A DNA stretch of 64,000 bases from Marthasterias glacialis. Lineage: Eukaryota > Echinodermata > Asteroidea > Forcipulatida > Asteriidae. The position numbers and the translations under genes were made by a program. The notes beneath the pieces are model-generated. The model made no database searches. It was given only the letters and a program-made list of their open reading frames with translations, and had not been told where the DNA came from. The stretch lies in NCBI GenBank assembly GCA_911728455.2, contig OU452225.1:16590731-16654730 (forward strand), read 5' to 3'. Below are positions 23,012 to 32,379 of this stretch, in pieces (within the stretch, counting starts at the first letter, position 1; the number at the start of each line of letters is the position of its first letter).

Positions 23012-23933
23012 GTATGTAGGCACCAAACGCCTCAACTTGTAAATTAGTCACAAAAATCTGGAAGATTTGTTGCTTCTTTTTACGGGATGGTACATCTTTG
23101 TATTTTGGAAGAGTCATATTCGTGTAATCTATAAACATTTGAAGAAGAAATATATGTCCATAAGATTAATCAGGGATATTAATACTTCATGTAGAAAAAC
23201 TGTAACATTTAGTGGTGTTTTTTTAAGGCTTTGAATGTGCTCTCTTTTTTGTTGTTCCAAAGTCTGCAAGTGAGATGTTCTTGCACGGAGCTTTGTTAGA
23301 ATGTTAGTGAGAAATACTTTGCTGTCTTGTTAGTGAAAAATTTAATCTATATGCTGTTTTTCTCCCAGCACCATTTTGAATAAAGTTCTCCCAGCTAATA
23401 ATATCTCTTGCAACTTGTGAATTTAAATGATCCTAGTCAATAAGAAATGAAATGCTGCACCATTTAAAAAGTTACAGAATAGGTAACACTTCAACTCATC
23501 ATGTAGATTTGCAATTAACTGTTGCCATTATTCTACAGAAATTGGAGCAAATGCTTGTTCGCATAGTTGCACAAATTTACTTACTTTTTATAGACAATTT
23601 GTTACAATCTTGTAGATGTTTTTTGTTAAGATCTAGTTTGAATGAAATTTTGTAAGTTACTACTTTCATTTCATGTTTCTCAATTGAATGGTGAATTCTT
23701 AATAACATTTTTATTACTACTAAAGTAAAGTCTTTAAAAGACCAGTTTTGAGGTTAATTTAGGCGTGAAGTACTTCACATCCAAAAAAGCGTTTAATACT
23801 CGTTGGATTGTTTCATTGTACTCTAAAACATGACGTATTGTCCCTTTTTTGGAACATTGTCTTGAGGTCAAACTAGAACATGAATTGTTCAAGAATCTTT
23901 ACTATTTTGACTTGGTGTTTTTTCATTTGGCAG

Positions 23934-24044
23934 AAACCCAGGAAAATGAAGAAAAGCGGAGAGATAAATGGCTGCTTGATGCAAGGGAGTGAACCAGATA
24001 TTCCTTATTGTGTACGTGTGGCTGAACTCGAGGCAGATGTTTTT
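23934..24044 (+). CDS. Exon C, copy 2 (open, in phase)
   Basis: Acceptor ttcatttggcag, donor TTTTT|gtaagt, 111 nt. It is open in phase 0-0, the phase in which exon B ends: KPRKMKKSGEINGCLMQGSE, then PDIPYCVRVAELEADVF. Compared with copies 1 and 3 it is 2 nt shorter overall, which restores the frame. Product unknown; the conserved GSEPDIPYC is shared by all three copies. Confidence 0.45.
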
Positions 24045-24399
24045 GTAAGTACTGAGTTCTTTATCCTACATAATTTCATTTAGATTTGAGTTTCTTGAAA
24101 GCATTCTGTGGATTTTTTCTTGAGTTTCAGTGAAGAACTAATACAAAACTCTTGTTGAAATTTCACTGTCAAAGTAAATGTTGATTGTTGATTTCAACTC
24201 AGAAATGAGCATGCTGAAAGCTGACATTGCCCAATGTCGAGGGTCATTTAATCATGCTTTTATAGATTTGTCTTTGTTTGTTAGAGCATTGATTATAAAG
24301 AAGATGTAGGTTTCAGAATAGGGTTTAATTTGCAAGAACAAACAGAAATTAGTTATTAACTTGAAAGCATTCCTTGGCAAGTGTTTGTAACTTTAAATG

Positions 24400-25000
24400 A
24401 AATATTGAAGTAAAATTAGTTGGAAGTTTGCCAGATTAGGTTAGTAGTTGATCATAGAGACGAGATGTACGTGTAGAATGTAGACCAGAACAATAACCAA
24501 GCCTTGTCTAACAACAGTTAGACAACACAACTGTAGTTGACTGAGGTTACTAGTTGAAATTACAAGTGAGATGTGGACAAGCTGATTAAATAAGCAAGAC
24601 AAGCTGATTAAATAAGCAAGAAAAGCTGATTAAATAAGCAAGCATCAATAAATGGTTTTAGTTAGACAACACAACTGTAGTTTACTAGTTGAAGTTACAG
24701 ACGAAATAAAAATGTAGACTGCAGTTCAGCAGAGTAACCTAGCCTTGAGGATTGGTTGTGTAGTTAGACACAACCATTTTGTAGTTTACAGGTCGGAGTA
24801 CATGTAGTAGTTGAACTTATAGAGGAGTTGTACACATTACAGACTACAAGTAGAATAAACAAACATAACTGTTGTGGTTGATTAGAACTTGCATTGCAAT
24901 GAACATAAGTACTTCTAAATGTCAGTTGTCGTTGAATCATCATGCCACAAGTATTTATTTATTTATTTATTTGTTTTACTTTTCTAAGCTGTGATTTGTG
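24400..25000. repeat. Partial copy of the duplicated block
   Basis: Words seen at 11.3-11.7 kb and 25.7-26.1 kb recur here, including a local triplication of AAGCTGATTAAATAAGCAAG (24,590-24,645). It is a third, shortened copy of the segment. Confidence 0.65.
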
Positions 25001-26677
25001 GCTCGTCAAAGAATTGAATATAAAGGAGTAGAGATTTTAGAATAGGGTTCAATTTGTAAGAAGAAATAAAAATAACTTGAAAGCTTGAAATCGTTGTTTG
25101 CAAGTTTTTGAATTTAACGGAAATATTGATGTAGAATTAGACAGAAGATTGACAATTAATTTGTTTCACAATAAATGTTTAACCGCTGTGGTTGATTTGA
25201 ATTTGCACAAAAGTACTTCTAAATGGCAGCTGCCATTGATTCATCATGCCACAAGAATTTTGTTTTTGCTCTTTTAAGCTGTGATTATTGCACAAGCAGA
25301 GTTACCAAGCCCAGACGATTCCATGTAGTTGGTTAATTAGACAGTCTTAACCTTTTTTTGAGATGGGTGGATTTGTTAATAGTCTTAATACAGTTTAGTG
25401 AAGATAGCAGTTGAGGTTACATAGGAAATGTATACTGTGCATCAGTGGAGTCAAAAAGCCCAGCTGTTTTTTATACTTGTTGATTAAACCCTACTTAATG
25501 TTGTTGAATAGAGTGGGGGTAGGGGTATTTTAGTTAAGGTTAGTAGTTATAGACAATATGTACATGTAGATTGCAGACCAGAAGAGTAACAAAGCCTCGA
25601 CGATTGATTGCAGTTAAACAATGCAAGTGTAATTTACTAAATGCTAGGGTTCGTAGTTGATCTGACAGACGAGATGTATGAATGTAGACCAGAACCAAGC
25701 GTTGCGTAACTAAATTTAGACAACACAAGAGTAGTTGACTGAGGTTACTACCGGGTATTTGAAATTACAGGTGAGATGTGGGTATCGGTTGCGGACAAGC
25801 TGATTAAATAAGCAAGCATCAATAAATGGTTTTATAGTTAGACAACACAACTGTAGTTTACTAGTTGAAGTTACAGACGAAATGAAAATGTAGATTGCAG
25901 TTCAGTAGAGTAACCTAGCCTTGAGGATTGGTTGTGTAGTTAGACACAACCATTTTGTAGTTTACATGTAGTAGTTGAACTTATAGAGGAGTTGTACACA
26001 TAGATTGCAGACTACAAGTAGAATAAACAAACATAACCGTTGTGGTTGATTAGAACTTGCATTGCAATGAACATAAGTACTTCTAAATGTCAGTTGTCCT
26101 TGAATCATCATGCCACAAGTGTTGTTATTTTCTAAGCTTTTATTATTGCACAGAGTTACCAAGCCAAGAGGAGTGCATTTAATTAGTAAATCAGACAGTC
26201 TTAACCTTTTTGACAAAGAGGGGGATTTGTAGTTGTAAATAATGTTAATGAAGTTTAGTGAGGATAGCAGTAACAAAGCTCCGATAGTTTGTTGGAATTT
26301 GTTCTTTAGACACTTCTGAATACTGTTGACCAGAGAGGGGAGGGCTAGTTGTTTTAGTGATGTACAAATGTGGTAGTTAGACAACACAACTGTAGTTGAA
26401 ATTATAGGTGAGATTTGCGTATAGACTGCTGTGGTATTAACTGTTGAAGCTAATGAAGTATAAAGTGTTTAAAAGACCAGATGGCTACAAGTTTTGAGGT
26501 TAATTTAGGCCTGAAGTACTTTACATCCAGAAATGTGGTAAATACTCTTCGGATTGTTTCATTGTACTTTTAAAATGCGACGAATTGTCCCTTTTTCGGA
26601 ACATTGTCTCGAAGTCGAACTAGATCGTGAAATGTTTAGGAATCTTTATTTTGACTTGGTGCTTTTTCATTTGGCAG

Positions 26678-26790
26678 AAACCCAGGAAAATGAAGGAAAG
26701 CAGAGGGTAAATGGATGCATCAAGCGAGGGAGTGAACCAGATATTCCTTATTGTGTACATGTGACTGAACTAGAGGCAGGAGATGTTTTT
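26678..26790 (+). pseudogene. Exon C, copy 3 (out of phase)
   Basis: Same splice sites and 113-nt length as copy 1, with TAA in phase 0 after ten codons. The alternative frame (KRGSEPDIPYCVHVTELEAG) is open and joins an open upstream stretch. This is also why a 93-residue frame appears here. Confidence 0.45.
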
Positions 26791-26859
26791 GTAAGTACCG
26801 AGTTCTTTATCCTGCATATTTTCTTTGTATTGTGAAGACCAATAGAGTAATCAAGCCTC

Positions 26860-28390
26860 AATTAGTGGTTGTAGTTTGACAAGACAACTGTAGTTTACTA
26901 GATTTAGTAGTTGATTTGATAGACAAGATGTACGTGTATTGTGAAAACCAACATAGTAACCAAGCCTCAATAAATGGTTGTAGTATGACAACAGGGTTAG
27001 TAGTTGATCTTACAGACGAGAAGTAAGTCTAGAGTGTAGACTATCAGTAAAAACGGATTGATAAATGGCTGTAGTTTGACAACACAACTGTAGTCTACTA
27101 GGGTTAGCAGTTGATCTTAAAGATGAGATGTTGGTGTAGAGTGTTGATCAGCAGTAACCAAGCCTTGATAGATAGTTGTATTTTGACAAAAAAATTGTAG
27201 TTTGATCTTACAGAAGAGATGTTAGTGTAGAGTCTTGATCAGTAGTAACCAAGCCTCGATAAATAGTTATCGTTTGACAACAAAACTGTAGTTTGATCGT
27301 ACAGATGAGATGTTAGTGTAGAGTCTTGTTCAGCAGTAACCAATCCTCGATAAATAGTTGTAGTTTGACAACACAACTGTAGTTTACTAGGGTTAGTAGC
27401 CAATCTTACAGATGAGATGCTATTGCAGAGTGTTGATCATCGGGCGTAACCAAGCTTCGATAAGTAGTTGTAGTTTGAAAACAAAACTGTAGTTTGATCT
27501 TACAGACGAGATGCAAGTGTAGAGTCTTGATCAGCAGTAAACAAGCCTCGATAAATAGTTGTGTTTGACAACAAAACTGTAGTTGATCTTACAGACGAGA
27601 TGTTAGTGTAGAGTGTTGATCAGCAGTAACCAAGCTTCAATAAATAGTTGTAATTTGACAACAAAACTGTAGTTGATGTTACTGACGAGATGTTAGTGTA
27701 GAGTGTTGATCAGCAGTAACCAAGTCTCGATAAATAGTTGTAGTTTGACAATAAAACTGTAGTTGATCTTACAGATGGGATGTTAGTGTAGATTGTAGAC
27801 CATCAGTAACCAAGCCTTGATAACTAGTTGTAGTTTGACAACACAACTGTAGTTTACTAGGGTTAGTAGTTGATCTTACAGATGAGATGTTAGTGTAGAG
27901 TCTTGATCAGAAGTAACCAAGCCTTGATAAATAGTTGTAGTTTGACAACACAACAAAAGTTTGATCTTACAGACGAGATGTTAATGTAGAGTAAAAACCG
28001 AGCCTTGATAGATAGTTGTAGTTTAGCAACAAAACTGTAGTTTGATTGTACAGAAGAGATGTTAGTGTAGAGTCTTGATCAGCAGTAACCAAGCATTGAT
28101 ATTTAGTTTTAGTTGGACAACACAACTGTAGTTTGATCTTACAGAAGAGATGTTAGTGTAGAGTCTTGATCAGCAGTAACCAAGCCTCGATAAATAGTTG
28201 TAGTTTGACAACACAACTGTAGTTAGATCTTACAGATGAGATGTTAGTGTAGAGTCTTGACGAGCAGTAACAAAGCCTTGATAAATAGTTGTAGTTTGAC
28301 AAAAAAACTATAGTTTGATCTTACAGACAAAATGTTAGTTAGGAGACTTGATCAGTAGTAAACAAGCCTCAATAAGTAGTTGTATAATTG
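26860..28390. repeat. ~90-bp minisatellite (downstream block)
   Basis: About 16 units of the same satellite as 12,420-14,900, within the second copy of the segmental duplication. Confidence 0.9.
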
Positions 28391-29584
28391 TTGTGGTTAA
28401 TTAAAAGTTGCAGTTTAATCATCATGCCACAATTTTGTTGTATTTTTATATTAAGGTGTAATTAATGAACAAGCAGAGTTAGCAAGCGCGGAGAAATGCA
28501 TATAATTGGTTAATTAGAGTCTTTTCTATATTGTAATTGTTGTTGGTGATTTTAAATGGTATGTGAAATAATATAAGTAGTTACAAATTTTAGATGTTGT
28601 ACAAAATGACTGATGAAGAAGCTATATTGAAATAGGAGTGCATAAAAGCAATTAAATAAAAAGAAAGATATTGGCTGATTGTAATGTTTTTTTTTATGAT
28701 TTTAGGTAAGTGAAGGCGCGAAGCAATCAAGATGAACAAGGTTTTTTTTTTGCAGTATACAGATGATAGAGTATTTATACAGATTGAAATGACGGCAAGC
28801 TGTAAAGAAAGGAATATTTGTGTTAATGATGGCTTTTTGCACCATGAAGTACTTATAGATTGTGATGTGCTGTTGTATGGTAGTTTTGTTTTTAGTAGTA
28901 ATTAAAGTATCAAATGAAATGTAAGTATTGTAAATAATGATATGCAAATGTTAAAAAAAATGTTATTACATTATAATTAGTTGTAATATGAATCATAAAC
29001 AACTCAAGATGAATGTGTGGTAGGACATGATTTAACGTGATAGTTTGAAATTTTAAAAATGGTTGAAGTTGAGAGAACTCTTCATCGCATTGCATGTGCA
29101 AGAACATTAATTATTATAGATTGTTGGAATTTAGTTATTTGATAGAAGATGTTTTCATGAATACTAAAAAAAAAAGTTAAGGAAAATGCTGATTGTGAAG
29201 GTTGGAGACGTTAGTAATCTAGTAGTAGGTTGTTAAGATTCGTGTGGAATGAAAAGTACTAAATGTTAAATTCAGCAATATGTGTATGTTTTTTATGTAA
29301 GATTGTAAAGTGAAATTGTTTAAGATTGTAATGTTTTATTTTGTTGATAATAGAAATTATTTGGAATGTTATGTGTTTGTATAGAAAGTGGAGAATAAAA
29401 TAAATAAAAGAATATGATATGGAAATAAATACAGTGTGATGATTACGTTTGTTGAAGGTGAAGTGCAGGCTACAGAATGAAATGTGGTTAATAGTAAATT
29501 GTATATGAGAATGGAAAATTGCGTTTAAATGTGGGAAAAAATAATTGGAAAAATTAGTATTGGAAGTTGTAGCAAAATATGGGA

Positions 29585-30195
29585 AATACTAACTGCTATC
29601 ATGAGGATAGGAAGCTGTGTAAAAAATAAGGTGAACAGTAAATGCTATCATGAGGATAGGAAGCTGTGTAAAAATAACGTGAACAGTAAATGCTATCATG
29701 AGGATAGGAAGCTGTGTAAAAATAAGGTGAAGAGTGAGTGCTATCATGACGATAGGAAGCTGTGTAAAAATATGGTGAAAAGTAACAGCTACCATGAGGA
29801 TACGAAGCTGTCTAAAAATATAGTGAATAGTAACTGTTACCATAAGGATAGGAAGCTGTCTAAAAATAAGGTGAACAGTAAGTGCTACCATGGGGATAGG
29901 AAGCTGTCTAAAAATAAGGTGAACAGTAACTGCTATCATGAGGGTAGGAAGCTGTCTAAAAATAAGATGAACAGTAACTGCTATCATGAGGATAGGAAGC
30001 TGTCTATATATAAGGTGAACAGTAACTGCTATCATGAGGATAGGAAGCTGTATAAAAATAAGGTGAGCAGTAAATGTTATCATGAGGATAGGAAGCTGTG
30101 TAAAAATAATGTGAAAAGTAACCGCTATCATGAGGATAGGAAGCTGTCTAAAAATAAGGTGAGCAGTAACTGCTATCATGGGGATGGGAAACTAT
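29585..30195. repeat. 48-bp tandem array, 13 units, open on both strands
   Basis: Unit about 48 bp (GTGAACAGTAACTGCTATCA, then TGAGGATAGGAAGCTGTCTA, then AAAATAAG). The plus frame 29529-30197 is 222 codons with a 16-residue repeat (CYHEDRKLSKNKVNSN). The minus frame is open for 196 codons with repeat MIAVTVHLIFRQLPIL. Simultaneous opening of both strands follows from the 3x unit length and argues against a real protein, though the plus repeat with regular Cys-Tyr-His is striking. No promoter or splice evidence. Confidence 0.85.
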
Positions 30196-30251
30196 AAAAA
30201 ATAAGGAAAATTTTGTTAGTTATAATGAGGATTAATGAAACGATACTGTTG

Positions 30252-30512
30252 TGGACTGAGGGGGCGTAGCCACCGCTAGTTTGTAGGGGTGGGAATATTA
30301 TATACCAACAGGTATACGACAGGAGTACCGGTTGTGTTAGTTGGAAAGTATGGTGGAGATGGCTATAGGTAGTGACTAAGGGGGCGTAGCCCCCGCTTGT
30401 AATATGTGGAGGAGTAAAGAAAGGGGAGGAGAGAAAGGGGGGATAGGGGGGCGAAGCCCCCCTGGGGTGGCGGGGCGAAGCCACGCAGGACCCGGCGTAA
30501 GCCGGGAAAAAT
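30252..30512. repeat. Cluster of five GC-rich mini-hairpins
   Basis: In an AT-rich setting, short perfect or near-perfect hairpins occur: GGGGGCGTAGCCACC, GGGGGCGTAGCCCCC, GGGGGGCGAAGCCCCCC, GGGGCGAAGCCACGC and CCCGGCGTAAGCCGGG. Four have the GCGNAGC type, a DNA triloop hairpin known for unusual thermal stability. The rest of the segment is purine-rich. Confidence 0.75.
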
Positions 30513-30568
30513 TTTAGAGGTTCCACTTGGTAGTATCGTTATGCTTTTTATTTTTCTTTAATTTTCAT

Positions 30569-30609
30569 TTTTATTTTATTTTATTTTATTTTATTTTATT
30601 TTATTTTAT
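30569..30609. repeat. (TTTTA)n microsatellite
   Basis: About eight pure TTTTA units, followed by a short TA run. Confidence 0.95.
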
Positions 30610-30629
30610 GTATGTATATATATATATAA

Positions 30630-30750
30630 TATATTATTAAAATATTTAATTATCTGAAGAAGTCCCACCACATTGGTAAGTAACTTGTTCAACAAGTTAC
30701 TTACCAATGTGGTGGGACTTCTTCAGATAATTAAATATTTTAATAATATA
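30630..30750. repeat. Perfect 121-bp palindrome (60-bp arms, 1-bp centre)
   Basis: The left arm 30630-30689 and right arm 30691-30750 are exact reverse complements; the single centre base is C at 30690. The centre reads AACTTGTTCAACAAGTT. Beyond the arms, 30761-30790 repeats the AT-rich outer part again (TATTATTAAAATAATTTAAT). Either a very recent inversion-duplication or a fold-back artefact of sequencing or assembly. Confidence 0.9.
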
Positions 30751-30879
30751 ATAGATTGTATTATATTATTAAAATAATTTAATAATCTGAGTCCAATAAA
30801 AGAAGCGGTGAAGAAACAATAAGGAACAAGTTTTATTGAACAATGGAGAAATGTGGCATAAAATCAAAATACAATTTTT

Positions 30880-32040
30880 AGAAAAGTTTTAACGCAGATA
30901 AATTAAACTAAATTTAAACTAAATGTCTAGGATTGCACATAAATTATGGAAAATTTTGGGCAAAGTTTTAAAAATAAAATGTCAAACAAATTCAAATAAA
31001 TTTCAAGCAAATTTATGGTAAATACTACAAAAACTAAATGCCGAGCAACGGCAGATAAATTTCAAGCAAGTTTTTGTGTGAAGTTTTCAAAATTTAATGT
31101 CAGGAAAACGCAGGTAAATTTCAAGCAAATTGTTTTGGAAAAATTTGGCAAACAAAATGTCTAAATGTCTAGGATTGAACATAAATTATGCAAAATTTTG
31201 GGTAAAGTTTTAAAAATAAAATGTCAAGCAAGTGCAGATAAATTTCAAGCAAATTTTGTTGGTGGCGTTTTGCAAGCTAAACCTCTAGCAAATTCAAATA
31301 AATTTCAAGCAAATTTTTGGTAAATACTACAAAAACTAAATGTCGAGCAACGGCAGATAAATTTCAAGCAAGTTTTTGTGTGAAGTTTTCAAAATTTAAT
31401 GTCAGGAAAACGCAGATAAATTTCAAGCAAATTGTTTTGGTAAAGTTTGGCAAACAAAACGTCAAATGTCTAGGATCGAACATAAATTATGCAAAATTTT
31501 GGGCAAAGTTTTAAAAATAAAATGTGCAGCAAATGCAGATAAATTTCAAGCAAATTTATGGTAAATACTACAAAAACTAAATGCCGAGCAACGGCAGATA
31601 AATTTCAAGCAAGTTTTTGTGTGAAGTTTTCAAAATTTAATGTCAGGAAAACGCAGGTAAATTTCAAGCAAATTGTTTTGGTAAAGTTTGGCAAACAAAA
31701 TGTCTAAATGTCTAGGATTGAACATAAATTATGCAAAATTTTGGGTAAAGTTTAAAAAAAAAATGTCAAGCAAGTGCAGATAAATTTCAAGCAAATTTTG
31801 TTGGTGACGTTTTGCAAGCTAAACCTCTAGCAAATTCAAATAAATTTCAAGCAAATTTTTGGTAAATACTACAAAAACTAAATGTCGAGCAACGGGAGAT
31901 AAATTTCAAGCAAGTTTTTGTGTGAAGTTTTCAAAATTTAATGTCAGGAAAACGCAGGTAAATTTCAAGCAAATTGTTTTGGTAAAGTTTGGCAAACAAA
32001 ACGTCTAGCAAATGCAAATACATTTCAAGCAAATATTAAG
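30880..32040. repeat. ~60-bp repeats in a 540-bp higher-order array
   Basis: Basic word AAATTTCAAGCAAATTTT recurs about every 60 bp. The word GGTAAATACTACAAAAACTA recurs near 31,017, 31,319, 31,559 and 31,860, giving alternating 300- and 240-bp blocks, i.e. a ~540-bp higher-order unit repeated twice. It lies immediately downstream of the stop codon of the minus-strand gene model. Confidence 0.8.
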
Positions 32041-32152
32041 TAAATGTCGAGCAATCAGTGAAGCGGACATCTCTTCCTGGTACTTGGATGACTTCATTTC
32101 TTGCGTTAAGCTCACAGACGACTTGGTCAATGGTGTTGATGAATTGGAGTAA
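32036..32152 (-). CDS. Last exon of an unrecognised minus-strand gene
   Basis: Acceptor tttttttcag, then 38 open codons and TAA at 32036-32038. Reads LLQFINTIDQVVCELNARNE, then VIQVPGRDVRFTDCSTFT. Phase 0 entry matches the phase 0 exit of the 84-nt exons at 35,189 and 37,089. The peptide has good amino-acid composition (LQFINTIDQVVCELN looks like an amphipathic helix). The stop codon sits at the edge of the ~60-bp satellite. Another frame is also open through the exon but ends in satellite sequence. Family not recognised. Confidence 0.5.
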   Translation of the reverse strand, partial: LLQFINTIDQVVCELNARNEVIQVPGRDVRFTDCSTFT

Positions 32153-32379
32153 CTGAAAAAAAGGGAAAATTGAGCATAAGTATAAAATTTTAGGTGAACA
32201 AAAGTATTCATGACTTTACAAAAGTATTGAAGGTGTGGATATAAAACGACAAGGCTAAATAGAAAACAAGTTTTGTCACAAAGATGTTTAAAGCATTTCA
32301 TTAAAAACAATCCAAATGAAAATAAACAGTCTAAATGAATTGCTGAATGCGACATTAAAAAAGGGAAAAAAAAACTTAC

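Larger units (their letters stand above)
25376..29110. repeat. Segmental duplication, downstream copy
   Basis: Counterpart of 10,976-15,840. It includes exon C copy 3 and about 1.5 kb of the ~90-bp satellite (26,860-28,390). Sequence close to the left edge is nearly identical to the upstream copy; drift is greater toward the right edge. Confidence 0.8.
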
